Shown here: one piece after another, positions 47,192-55,322 of the stretch
Position numbering within the stretch: position 1 is the first letter of the stretch
How the letters are laid out: every line of letters starts with the position of its first letter
Source of the DNA: Hyphomicrobium sp. NDB2Meth4
GTDB taxonomy: Bacteria; Pseudomonadota; Alphaproteobacteria; Rhizobiales; Hyphomicrobiaceae
NCBI RefSeq assembly: GCF_900117445.1
Contig: NZ_FPEJ01000001.1
Coordinates: 248,001 to 312,000, forward strand
DNA: 64,000 nucleotides
Reading direction: 5' to 3'
Program-made: the position numbers and the translations under genes
The notes under the pieces: generated by a model
Database searches by the model: none
What the model was told of the DNA's origin: nothing
What the model saw: only the letters and a program-made list of their open reading frames with translations

Positions 47192-47950
47192 TTGGCTGCA
47201 GAAGGCGCGCATGGAGCGGCACACGGCCCCATGCAACAGTTCGAAATCAAGCGGCTCATCCCGATTGAGCTGTTTGGCTACGATGTCTCGTTCACCAACG
47301 CTTCGCTCTTCATGGTGATCGCGCTGGCGATCATTCCCCTCTTCTATCTCATCGCCATGAACCGCCGCGCCCTCGTTCCGGGCCGCCTGCAGTCCACGGC
47401 CGAGCTCAGCTACGAATTCATCGCCAACATGGTGCGTGACATCGTCGGCGAGAAGGGGATGAAGTACTTCCCCTGGATCTTCACGATCTTCATGTTCATC
47501 CTCGTGTTGAACCTTCTGGGTCTTCTGCCCTATTCGTTCACTGTCACGAGCCACATCATCGTCACCTTCGCCCTCGCGGCCATGGTCTGGCTGATCATCA
47601 CCGCCATCGGCTTCATGAACCACGGCGTCGGCTTCCTGAAGCTGTTCGTGCCTGATGGCGTGCCGTGGTGGCTGCTGCCGATCATCGTCGTGATCGAGCT
47701 GATCTCCTACCTCATCCGCCCCATCAGCCACTCGGTCCGTCTGTTCGCGAACATGATGGCCGGCCACGCCATGCTGAAGGTCTTCGCCGGCTTCGTTATC
47801 GGCCTCGGCGTCCTCGGCGGCTGGGCTCCGCTGGTGTTCCTTGTCGGCTTCACCGGCCTCGAGCTGGTCGTGGCCTTCCTGCAAGCATTCATCTTCACGG
47901 TGCTGACCTGCATCTACCTCAACGATGCGGTGAACATGCACCACCACTAA
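47192..47950 (+). CDS. atpB: ATP synthase Fo subunit a
   Basis: 252 residues with about five helices and the proton-channel Arg in 'RPISHSVRLFANMMAGHAML', plus 'FIFTVLTCIYLNDAVNMHHH' at the C-terminus. I place the start at TTG (giving MAAEGAHGAAHGPMQQF), with GGGAG six nt upstream and just after atpI; earlier in-frame ATG codons lie inside the atpI coding sequence. Confidence 0.95.
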   Translation: MAAEGAHGAAHGPMQQFEIKRLIPIELFGYDVSFTNASLFMVIALAIIPLFYLIAMNRRALVPGRLQSTAELSYEFIANMVRDIVGEKGMKYFPWIFTIFMFILVLNLLGLLPYSFTVTSHIIVTFALAAMVWLIITAIGFMNHGVGFLKLFVPDGVPWWLLPIIVVIELISYLIRPISHSVRLFANMMAGHAMLKVFAGFVIGLGVLGGWAPLVFLVGFTGLELVVAFLQAFIFTVLTCIYLNDAVNMHHH

Positions 47951-48043
47951 ACGCTATGAAGGCCGGGCTTGAGGCTTCACTCCTGGTCCGGACTTCATCG
48001 TAACGAACAAGTTCAAACCAAAACCCGAATGGAGACGACCACT

Positions 48044-48268
48044 ATGGATCCTCAGGCAGCAAAGTTCATCGGCGCCGGCCTCGCCTGCTTCGCGCTCATC
48101 GGCGCCGGTGTCGGCATCGGCAACATCTTCGGCAACTACCTGTCGGGTGCGCTGCGCAATCCGTCGGCCGCTCCGGGCCAGTTCACCAACCTGCTGATCG
48201 GCTTCGCGCTTTGCGAAGCGACCGGTCTGTTCGGTCTGTTGATCGCGCTCATGATCCTGTTCGCCTAA
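48044..48268 (+). CDS. atpE: ATP synthase Fo subunit c
   Basis: 74 residues, two helices with the conserved loop 'GALRNPSA' (RNP) and proton-carrying E58 in '[20 protein letters not shown]'. The start is the ATG of [12 protein letters not shown], with GGAG nine nt upstream; an ATG five codons earlier is possible. Forms the rotating ring. Confidence 0.96.
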   Translation: MDPQAAKFIGAGLACFALIGAGVGIGNIFGNYLSGALRNPSAAPGQFTNLLIGFALCEATGLFGLLIALMILFA

Positions 48269-48302
48269 TCGGACAGGAACGCGACGGCGCGAGGAGGATA
48301 CG

Positions 48303-48857
48303 ATGATCGCAGCTATCTCAGCGTTGCTCGTGGCGGCAGCCGCCGCGGGTGCGCACGAGGAAAAGGCTGGGGGTCTGCCACAGCTAAACCCGGCAGACTT
48401 CGCCCCGCAGCTCGCATGGCTCGCGGTCACCTTCGTCCTGCTTTATCTGGTGCTGTCGCGGGTGACGCTCCCGCGCATCGGCGAAGTCCTCGAGGAACGT
48501 CGTGATCGTGTGCAGCGCGATCTCGATGCCGCCGAGCGCTTCAAGGGTGAGACGGACGCCGCCCTCGCCGCCTACGAGAAGGCCCTGAGCGATGCTCGCC
48601 AGAAGGCCTCCTCGATGGCGAAGGAGGTTCGTGATCGTCTCTCCGCGGACACCGAGAGCGAGCGCTCAAAAATTGAAGGCGAGCTGGCCACCAAGCTGGC
48701 TGATGCGGAAACCCGCATCGCCGCCACGAAGAACAAGGCTCTCGCCAGCGTCGATGAGATCGCTGCTGAGACCGCCAGCGCAGTGGTTGGTAAGCTGCTC
48801 GGCGAGGAAGTAAGCCCCGCCGAAGTCAAAAAAGCGATCCAGCCAGCAGCCGAGTGA
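48303..48857 (+). CDS. atpF': ATP synthase Fo subunit b'
   Basis: 184 residues: an N-terminal segment ('MIAAISALLVAAAAAGAHEE'), one membrane helix ('LAWLAVTFVLLYLVLSRVTL') and a long coiled coil ('VLEERRDRVQRDLDAAERFK'). The duplicated b/b' arrangement is typical of photosynthetic and rhizobial alphaproteobacteria, where the stator is a b-b' heterodimer. GAGGA lies upstream of the ATG. The N-terminal part before the helix is longer than in subunit b. Confidence 0.93.
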   Translation: MIAAISALLVAAAAAGAHEEKAGGLPQLNPADFAPQLAWLAVTFVLLYLVLSRVTLPRIGEVLEERRDRVQRDLDAAERFKGETDAALAAYEKALSDARQKASSMAKEVRDRLSADTESERSKIEGELATKLADAETRIAATKNKALASVDEIAAETASAVVGKLLGEEVSPAEVKKAIQPAAE

Positions 48858-48864
48858 GGACGCG

Positions 48865-49362
48865 ATGCATTTCGATCTGAGCGATCCCGCCTTCTGGGTG
48901 ATGATCGCGTTCTTCGCCTTCGTTGCCCTGATCCTCTACTACAAGGTTCCGGCCACGATCGGTAACGCGCTCGACAACCGCGCCGATGCGATCCGCCGCG
49001 AGCTGGACGAAGCCCGCCGCCTTCGCGACGAGGCCCAGTCGCTCTTGAACGACTACAAGCGCAAGAGCCGCGAAGCCGAGAACGAGGCTAAGGAAATCCT
49101 CGAACAGGCCAAGCGCGAGGCCGAGGCGTTCACCGCCCAGACCCGCAAGGCGATGCAGGAATCGGTTGAGCGCCGCACCAAGTCGGCCGAGGAGAAGATC
49201 GCCCGCGCCGAGGCCCAGGCCCTCGCCGAGGTTCGCTCTTCTGCCGTCGACAGCGCCATCGCCGCCGCCGAGAAGATCCTCAAGAACAGGGCTTCGCAGG
49301 CCGCAACCGCTGCTGGCCTCGTCGAGCAGAGCATCAAGGATTTGGCCGGCAAGCTGAACTGA
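48865..49362 (+). CDS. atpF: ATP synthase Fo subunit b
   Basis: 165 residues: short periplasmic N-terminus, one membrane helix ('PAFWVMIAFFAFVALILYYK'-like, here DPAFWVMIAFFAFVALILYY) and a long helical stalk. Last gene of the operon, 7 nt after b', followed by a hairpin. The F1 genes (atpHAGDC) are not in the window, as is usual in Rhizobiales. Confidence 0.94.
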   Translation: MHFDLSDPAFWVMIAFFAFVALILYYKVPATIGNALDNRADAIRRELDEARRLRDEAQSLLNDYKRKSREAENEAKEILEQAKREAEAFTAQTRKAMQESVERRTKSAEEKIARAEAQALAEVRSSAVDSAIAAAEKILKNRASQAATAAGLVEQSIKDLAGKLN

Positions 49363-49397
49363 GCTTACGGCAACCGAGACAACTTCGGGCACTACGC

Positions 49398-49431
49398 AAC
49401 GCCCCGGCCAAGCATCGCTTGCCGGGGCGTT
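49398..49431 (+). terminator. terminator of the atp operon
   Basis: An 11-bp perfect stem (AACGCCCCGGC / GCCGGGGCGTT) with a 12-nt loop, followed by CTGCTGTTC. The T-run is weak but the position, 36 nt after atpF, is right. Confidence 0.75.
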
Positions 49432-49485
49432 CTGCTGTTCGCCATAGCCCCGGTTTCATCGATCAAGGGAGGCGGCACACTCAAC

Positions 49486-49629
49486 GTCACCCCGACGCCG
49501 GTCGGGGCCTGCGTTAGCTTCAGCACACTCGTCAGGTGCGGAGGCGGACAGCGCTTTCAGCTGGTGCGAACTCGTTCTTCCGTCGCGGTCGAGGCAGCGC
49601 GACTGGGTCCCGGCCAGAGCCGGGATGAC
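49486..49629. repeat. 144-bp inverted-repeat element
   Basis: Ends GTCACCCCGACGCCGGTCGG and the complement of the other end, GTCATCCCGGCTCTGGCCGG, are imperfect inverted repeats of about 24 nt. The same GTCAtCCCCGG-type arm occurs at 13.1 and 18.8 kb. Non-coding interior of about 95 nt. Confidence 0.65.
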
Positions 49630-49783
49630 GGTAGTGGGAAGGCGGCGGACCGAACCCTCTCTCAGCCGCGAAGCGGCAAGGGGCCAAAGGCCCCCGCGCC
49701 CAGTGGCGCGGCCATCAGCTTGCGCACGGCCAACCGCATGCAGAGCTTCGCGCCACTTATGTCACTGAGGAAACCAAAAAAAC

Positions 49784-50437
49784 TTAACCCGCGCCCTGCG
49801 CGTTCTGGTCGAAGCCGACGAACACCTCGAACTCACCCGGGCGCGTGCCTTCGGGGATGTCGAACGTGATCGAGCGCACCGTCGAGAAATAGGCGATCGG
49901 ATTGTCCACCGCGACCGTCGCATCGACCGTCACAGTGTCCCCCGTGATACGCGCCCGCTTGGCATCCGTGACATTCACAGTGATGGGCAGGCGCACCGTA
50001 CCGGCATGCCCGCGCGGCCCCAGCAGCACTCGGCCCGAGAACCCGTAGCGTACCGTCACGCGGCCAGGCTCGATCTGGCACTCGCGCGCCGTCTTGGTGA
50101 TCTCACCGCGATGCATGATGGCGAGGCCATCCCCGGCGCGACCGTCCTCATAGATGGTCAGATGTCCGCCGTGCGGCGACACGGTGAGACGCGGACAGCC
50201 CGCAGCCACCTCACCCACGGGTGCGCTTGGCCCGACGTCTTGCTTCGCTGCCGAAAGGAGCTGTTCTTCGCTGACACCTGGTGCCGACGTCGACTGCGTC
50301 GACGAGCTGCCAAAGATGCCGCCGCCAAGACCGGAGGTTAAGGACGAAAGGCCACACCCGCTGACCAGCAGCGTTAACATCCCGCAAGCGCATAAAGACG
50401 CGCTGAAACGCGCAACTGTGGTTGCGGAATCCTTCAT
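49784..50437 (-). CDS. putative lipoprotein of unknown function
   Basis: 217 residues with a lipobox ('LLVSGCG', Cys near residue 29), a Gly/Ser-rich linker ('SSLTSGLGGGIFGSSSTQST') and a beta-rich domain with 'CPRLTVSPHGGHLTIYEDG', 'RVTVRYGFSGRVLLGPRGHA' and 'AYFSTVRSITFDIPEGTRPG'. Acylated and held in the envelope if the lipobox is used. The start is the ATG of MKDSATTVARF. The family is unknown to me, though the domain looks conserved. Divergent from ispH. Confidence 0.75.
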   Translation of the reverse strand: MKDSATTVARFSASLCACGMLTLLVSGCGLSSLTSGLGGGIFGSSSTQSTSAPGVSEEQLLSAAKQDVGPSAPVGEVAAGCPRLTVSPHGGHLTIYEDGRAGDGLAIMHRGEITKTARECQIEPGRVTVRYGFSGRVLLGPRGHAGTVRLPITVNVTDAKRARITGDTVTVDATVAVDNPIAYFSTVRSITFDIPEGTRPGEFEVFVGFDQNAQGAG

Positions 50438-50602
50438 GGTGCTGCGACTCGACCCCTCGCCGCCCCCTTCATCCACGCCGGTCTCAAAGCCCCTAGGCCG
50501 ACGGTGGAGGCTTCCTGTATTGTTGCCACTCAAGCCTAGCACCCCCAACCACCCCAACCAAGCGCCTTGCATCGCAGCGCACTTAGGTAGACAGAGAAAG
50601 CG

Positions 50603-51598
50603 ATGTCCGCTCCCTCTAAAACCGCAATGCCCCAATCCCGGCCGCCGCTAACCATTTATCTGGCGGCACCGCGTGGATTCTGCGCCGGCGTAGACCGAGC
50701 CATCCAGATCGTAGAACTGGCTTTGGCCAAGTACGGTGCTCCCGTCTACGTGCGGCACGAGATTGTGCACAATCGATTTGTCGTCGATTCCCTGCGGGCC
50801 AAAGGTGCCGTTTTTGTGGAGGAGCTCGACGACATTCCAGACACCGACCAGCCCGTGATCTTTTCGGCACACGGGGTCGCCAAGTCGGTGCCCGCCGCCG
50901 CCAGGCACCGCCGGATGTTCGTCCTCGACGCAACCTGTCCCTTGGTATCCAAAGTTCATATCGAAGCCGCCCGCCACCACGAGGAAGGTCTGGAAATCCT
51001 CCTCATCGGCCATGCTGGCCACCCCGAGGTCATCGGCACGATGGGCCAACTTCCGGAGGGTGCGGTGACGCTGGTCGAAACCGCTGAGGACGCCGAGCGT
51101 ATCGAGCCGCGCGACCCCAAGAAGCTATCCTTCGTCACTCAGACGACCCTGTCGGTCGACGACACGGCTTCGATCGTCGCTGTGCTACGCCGCCGCTTCC
51201 CCGACATCGTCGGCCCGCACAAGGAAGACATCTGCTACGCCACCACCAACCGCCAGGCTGCGGTCAAGGCGATCGCGCCCAAAATCGGCTGCCTGCTGGT
51301 CGTTGGCAGCCCGCAAAGCTCCAATTCCCTGCGTCTGGTCGAAGTGGCCCAGCGCGCCGGTTGCGCCACCGCCCGGCTTATCGACGGCGCGGGTGACATC
51401 CCCTGGGGCGAAATCGAGAATATTGAAAGCGTCGGCATCACCGCCGGTGCGTCCGCGCCCGAAACGCTGGTCGAGCAGGTGATCGAAGCCTTCCGTGAGC
51501 GCTTCGACGTCAAGCTGGAGACAGTCACGACGGCGCAGGAGCGTATCGCCTTCAACGTCCCGCGCGAGTTGCGTCCCACCCCATCCTCCGCCGCCTAG
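50603..51598 (+). CDS. ispH: 4-hydroxy-3-methylbut-2-enyl diphosphate reductase
   Basis: 331 residues, the last step of the MEP isoprenoid pathway (HMBPP to IPP and DMAPP). The 4Fe-4S cysteines are seen in '[18 protein letters not shown]' (C27), '[15 protein letters not shown]' and '[10 protein letters not shown]'; '[18 protein letters not shown]' is the C-terminal IspH signature. A 22-nt gap separates it from thrB, so they are likely co-transcribed. Confidence 0.96.
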   Translation: MSAPSKTAMPQSRPPLTIYLAAPRGFCAGVDRAIQIVELALAKYGAPVYVRHEIVHNRFVVDSLRAKGAVFVEELDDIPDTDQPVIFSAHGVAKSVPAAARHRRMFVLDATCPLVSKVHIEAARHHEEGLEILLIGHAGHPEVIGTMGQLPEGAVTLVETAEDAERIEPRDPKKLSFVTQTTLSVDDTASIVAVLRRRFPDIVGPHKEDICYATTNRQAAVKAIAPKIGCLLVVGSPQSSNSLRLVEVAQRAGCATARLIDGAGDIPWGEIENIESVGITAGASAPETLVEQVIEAFRERFDVKLETVTTAQERIAFNVPRELRPTPSSAA

Positions 51599-51620
51599 CC
51601 CCAAAAATCGAACGCGACCC

Positions 51621-52595
51621 ATGGCCGTCTACACTGAAGTCAGTGACGAGGAGCTGGCGAGCTTCATCACCAGCTATGACCTGGGGGACCTGCTGTCCTT
51701 CAAGGGCATCGCCGAAGGCGTGGAGAACACGAACTATATCGTGCACACGTCAAAGGGGCCGTTCATCCTCACGCTCTACGAGAAGCGCGTCGAGGTCGCC
51801 GACCTGCCATTCTATCTCGGCCTCATGGAGCATCTCGCCGCCCACGGCGTCTCCTGCCCCACGCCCGTGCGCAACGCGGCCGGTGAAAACCTTTCGACGC
51901 TCTCGGGCCGCCCCGCCGCGCTCGTCACCTTCCTCGAAGGCGTCTGGCCGCGCCGACCGACTGCCGACCATTGCGCCGCAGTCGGTCGCGCGATGGCGAC
52001 GATGCATTTGGGCGGTGAGGGCTTCACCATGCGCCGCGCCAACGCCCTCGGCCTCGACGGCTGGCGCCCGCTCTACGACCGCTTCAAGGCACGCGCTCCC
52101 GAGATCAGCGCCGACCTGTCGGGCCTCGTCGAGACGGAACTCGCATTCCTCGAAGCCAACTGGCCGCGCGACTTGCCCGAGGGCATCATCCACGCCGACC
52201 TTTTCCCCGATAACGTCTTCTTCATCGGCGACGAGCTGAGCGGCCTCATCGATTTCTACTTCGCCTGCAACGACGCTTTCGCTTACGACGTCGCCGTCAG
52301 CCTCAATGCCTGGTGCTTCGAGAAGGACCTCTCCTTCAACATCACCAAGGGTCGCGCCTTCCTGCGCGGCTATGAGGAGGTGCGCAAGCTGACGCTCGCC
52401 GAACGCGCCGCGATGCCTATCCTGGCGCGCGGAAGCGCCATGCGGTTCCTGCTGACGCGCGCCTACGACTGGCTGAACACGCCCAAGGACGCGCTCGTCA
52501 CGCCGAAGAACCCGGCTGATTACATTCGCCGCTTGCGCTTCCACCAGGGCGTCAGCTCAATCGCCGACTACGGCCTCAACGGAACCGACAAATGA
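51621..52595 (+). CDS. thrB: homoserine kinase, choline-kinase-like type
   Basis: 324 residues; phosphorylates homoserine for threonine synthesis. It belongs to the APH/choline-kinase-fold ThrB of alphaproteobacteria: '[20 protein letters not shown]', '[14 protein letters not shown]' (catalytic Asp and Asn) and '[17 protein letters not shown]' (metal Asp). The start is the ATG of MAVYTEVSD. It overlaps rnhA by 4 nt. thrC is encoded about 8.7 kb away on the other strand. Confidence 0.95.
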   Translation: MAVYTEVSDEELASFITSYDLGDLLSFKGIAEGVENTNYIVHTSKGPFILTLYEKRVEVADLPFYLGLMEHLAAHGVSCPTPVRNAAGENLSTLSGRPAALVTFLEGVWPRRPTADHCAAVGRAMATMHLGGEGFTMRRANALGLDGWRPLYDRFKARAPEISADLSGLVETELAFLEANWPRDLPEGIIHADLFPDNVFFIGDELSGLIDFYFACNDAFAYDVAVSLNAWCFEKDLSFNITKGRAFLRGYEEVRKLTLAERAAMPILARGSAMRFLLTRAYDWLNTPKDALVTPKNPADYIRRLRFHQGVSSIADYGLNGTDK

Positions 52596-53050
52596 GCGTC
52601 GAAACGCCCGTCATCATCTACACGGACGGCGCCTGCTCGGGAAATCCGGGACCGGGCGGCTGGGGCGCGATCCTCACCTACGGCGACAAGTGCAAGGAAA
52701 TCTCCGGCGGCGAGGCGCTCACCACCAACAACCGCATGGAGTTGATGGCCGCCATCTCCGCACTCGAGGCCCTGAAGCGCCCGAGCCGCGTCGAGCTTCA
52801 TACCGACAGCGTCTACGTGAAGAACGGCATCACCAGCTGGATTCACGGCTGGAAGCGCAACGGCTGGCGCACCGCCGACAAGAAGCCGGTGAAGAACGCC
52901 GAGCTATGGCAGCGTCTGGATGAAGCCCGCCGCGTGCACGAGATCGACTGGCGTTGGGTCAAGGGCCACGCCGGCCACCCCGAGAACGAGCGCGCCGATG
53001 AGCTCGCTCGCCTCGGCATGGAAGAATTCAAGCGCAGCAAACGCGGCTGA
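52592..53050 (+). CDS. rnhA: ribonuclease HI
   Basis: 152 residues; cuts RNA in RNA-DNA hybrids. The active site is complete: Asp in '[20 protein letters not shown]', Glu in '[18 protein letters not shown]', Asp in '[12 protein letters not shown]' and the last Asp in '[20 protein letters not shown]'. It starts within the thrB stop (ATGA), a common order in Rhizobiales. Confidence 0.96.
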   Translation: MSVETPVIIYTDGACSGNPGPGGWGAILTYGDKCKEISGGEALTTNNRMELMAAISALEALKRPSRVELHTDSVYVKNGITSWIHGWKRNGWRTADKKPVKNAELWQRLDEARRVHEIDWRWVKGHAGHPENERADELARLGMEEFKRSKRG

Positions 53051-53113
53051 GCTTGTGATCCAGGGGCGCAGCGAGCAACGCGAGCAAGACCCGGGACCCC
53101 GCGTAAAGCCCTC

Positions 53114-53611
53114 TTACAGCGTATGATCGATGATCGAGCACAGCGTTTCCGCGCTCGACTTGTCGTGATTTGGCGGAATGTCTTCGACGTTGAGAGACTT
53201 CACCACGCCGTCCTCGACGAGCATTGAGTAGCGCTTCGAGCGCACGCCGAAGCCGCGGCTCGACAGATCGATATCGAGCCCAACTTTCTTGGCGAAGTCC
53301 GCACTGCCGTCGGCAAGCATGAGGATCTTGCCTTCGGCGCCGGTTTCCTTCGCGAACTGCGTCAGCACGAAGATGTCGTTCACCGCCGTGCACGCGATCG
53401 TATCGATGCCCTTGGCCTTCAGTTCATCGACGCGCGCAACAAACCCCGGAACGTGCTGCTGCTGGCATGTCGGCGTGAACGCACCCGGCACCGCGAACAT
53501 CGCCACCTTCTTGCCGGCGAAAATTTCTGCCGTCGTCTTCTCGGCCGGGCCCTCGCTCGTCATCACGGCGAAGCTCGCCTCCGGCAATTTATCGCCAACC
53601 TTGATCGTCAT
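53114..53611 (-). CDS. peroxiredoxin, Prx5/AhpE-like
   Basis: 165 residues; reduces peroxides. Peroxidatic C49 in 'VPGAFTPTCQQQHVPGF', with the Prx5-type 'ACTAVNDIFVLTQFAKETG' and 'SRGFGVRSKRYSMLVEDGVV'. There is a further Cys near the C-terminus (TLCSIIDHTL) that might act as resolving Cys; otherwise a glutaredoxin or thiol would do so. It lies downstream of, and is probably co-transcribed with, the DsbD-alpha-type gene, a plausible redox pair. Confidence 0.92.
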   Translation of the reverse strand: MTIKVGDKLPEASFAVMTSEGPAEKTTAEIFAGKKVAMFAVPGAFTPTCQQQHVPGFVARVDELKAKGIDTIACTAVNDIFVLTQFAKETGAEGKILMLADGSADFAKKVGLDIDLSSRGFGVRSKRYSMLVEDGVVKSLNVEDIPPNHDKSSAETLCSIIDHTL

Positions 53612-53665
53612 CACTCACCTTTGTCTTTCAGCTTTTGTTGATGTCCTTGAACGCACGGCCTGCGC

Positions 53666-54487
53666 TCACTGCAATGGAAACTTCTCTTCCGACTGCCCTT
53701 TGTCCGAAACGACGGTCGCCGTCATCTCTTTGCCCTTGAGCGCCGGAATATCGACATCGCGGCTGAGATCGACCTCGAACGTCACCTGGCCCTTGCCGTC
53801 ATCGCTCGTCTTCTTCGGCAGCGGAACGTAGACACCATCGGGCGCTTCTACAAACGCATCGACGTGCTCAGCTCCGCCCGGCAGCTCCACATCCAAAGTA
53901 ATGTGCGGCTTGGGACCGCTCAGCTCCGCAGCAACCTTTTTCACGATCGGATCGGCCTCCCGCCGCGCTTCCGCTGGCGCCGGGATTTTCGTCATCGCGT
54001 CGATCAGCTCTTCTGGCATTGGCGTGCCCGGCGGCAGCGTCAGCTCCAGCTTGGCCTGCGCCGGAATGCAGATATCCTTGCAAACTCCATAGTCGATGCC
54101 GAGTTGCACCTCGATCGGCTTCGCCGGATCCTCTGCCTTCAAGCGCACCGGCAGCACGATGGTTCCCTTGTACCCGACGGTGTCGCCCGATGAATCGCTG
54201 AACCGTTTCGGAGCAGGGTAAAGAACTTGCGCCGAAGCGAGGTTTTTCGAACCAGACCAATCGAACGCCGGGGGCACGCCGCCCGCCTCACCCGGTGTGC
54301 GCCAGTAGGTCTTCCATCCCTCCGGCAGCTCGATCTCAATTCCGACGAGGCTCGCACCGCCGACCAGTCGGACTCGCGAGCTGTGTCCATCGACCCAGGG
54401 CGACGCAATCTCGGCTGCAGCATCGCTCGCACGAAAACCACCAAGGCACCCCAGTGCAGCGGTCAACACGATCAGAAGTCGGCGCAT
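53666..54487 (-). CDS. periplasmic DsbD alpha-domain-like protein
   Basis: 273 residues with a signal peptide (MRRLLIVLTAALGCLGG to ASDAAA) and a DsbD-type N-terminal immunoglobulin-like fold: 'LVGIEIELPEGWKTYWRTPG', 'YPAPKRFSDSSGDTVGYKG' and the Cys pair 'DYGVCKDICIPAQAKLEL'. It has neither the membrane domain nor the thioredoxin domain of DsbD, so it must take electrons from a separate partner such as CcdA/ScsB. Upstream of a peroxiredoxin on the same strand. Substrate unknown. Confidence 0.82.
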   Translation of the reverse strand: MRRLLIVLTAALGCLGGFRASDAAAEIASPWVDGHSSRVRLVGGASLVGIEIELPEGWKTYWRTPGEAGGVPPAFDWSGSKNLASAQVLYPAPKRFSDSSGDTVGYKGTIVLPVRLKAEDPAKPIEVQLGIDYGVCKDICIPAQAKLELTLPPGTPMPEELIDAMTKIPAPAEARREADPIVKKVAAELSGPKPHITLDVELPGGAEHVDAFVEAPDGVYVPLPKKTSDDGKGQVTFEVDLSRDVDIPALKGKEMTATVVSDKGQSEEKFPLQ

Positions 54488-54663
54488 GAAAGAGTTACCT
54501 CTTGACTGCTATCTAAGTCCGTCCGGAGCAGCGTTGTAGCGCCTCACCGTGCGCTCGCATACGCCGCTGTCCTAACAAATTAGCTGAACTGCCCAATATG
54601 CGGGCGCCCCATCGCTGTAATTGACCGCTTCACCCGCGGCACCAGCCAAGCTAATCTTCCCCC

Positions 54664-55272
54664 ATGAAGACAACACGCTCAGAGAAGCACCCTTCAGCTG
54701 CCGAGGGATACCTCGACGGCCAGCTTCTGGTCGCCATGCCCGTCATGTCTGACCCGAGGTTCGCACGTTCTGTCATCTACATGTGCGCACACTCCGAAGA
54801 AGGCGCTATGGGCTTGATCATCAATCAGCGCGCCTCGCACATTTCGTTCCCCGACCTGCTCGAACGCCTCGACATCATTCCCGCCGATGGGGAAGGTGGC
54901 GGCGTCGACAGGATGTCTATTCACGTTGGCGGCCCGGTTGAAACCGGGCGCGGCTTCGTGCTGCACAGCGCAGACTACTTCGTCGATGAATCCACTCTGC
55001 CGATCGAAGACGGCGTCTGCCTCACCGCCACGATCGACATCCTCAAGGCCATCGCTTCCGGCCACGGCCCCAACCGTGCGCTGCTCGCGCTCGGCTACGC
55101 AGGCTGGTCGCCCGGCCAGCTCGAAAGCGAGATACAGGCCAACGGCTGGCTCAACTGTCCCGCCGATCCCGATCTGATTTTCGATCCCGATTTGGAAGGC
55201 AAGTATGCCCGCGCCTTGGCAAAGATCGGCATCGATCCTTCGCACCTCGTCAGCGACGCCGGGCACGCCTGA
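54664..55272 (+). CDS. YqgE/AlgH family protein
   Basis: 202 residues, the DUF179 fold: '[20 protein letters not shown]', '[20 protein letters not shown]', '[20 protein letters not shown]' (here [10 protein letters not shown]) and '[20 protein letters not shown]' are all family signatures. A widespread protein of uncertain function, often next to yqgF. Divergent from the DsbD-like gene. Confidence 0.92.
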   Translation: MKTTRSEKHPSAAEGYLDGQLLVAMPVMSDPRFARSVIYMCAHSEEGAMGLIINQRASHISFPDLLERLDIIPADGEGGGVDRMSIHVGGPVETGRGFVLHSADYFVDESTLPIEDGVCLTATIDILKAIASGHGPNRALLALGYAGWSPGQLESEIQANGWLNCPADPDLIFDPDLEGKYARALAKIGIDPSHLVSDAGHA

Positions 55273-55322
55273 CCCTTGCGCGATGCGGCGCAATCATCAC
55301 CCGTGACCGAGCTGTCGATCGA

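Larger units (their letters stand above)
49363..49783. other. intergenic region with terminator and repeat
   Basis: Contains the atp operon terminator and a fold-back repeat (both listed). The remaining sequence, including 49.63-49.78 kb, has no open frame that looks coding. Confidence 0.5.

Noticed and set aside
53054-53102. Fourth copy of the GTCATCCCCGG repeat family
   Set aside because: Only part of the pattern (GATCCAGGGG...CCCGGGACCCC) is there and the arms do not pair well; kept only as a possible relative.
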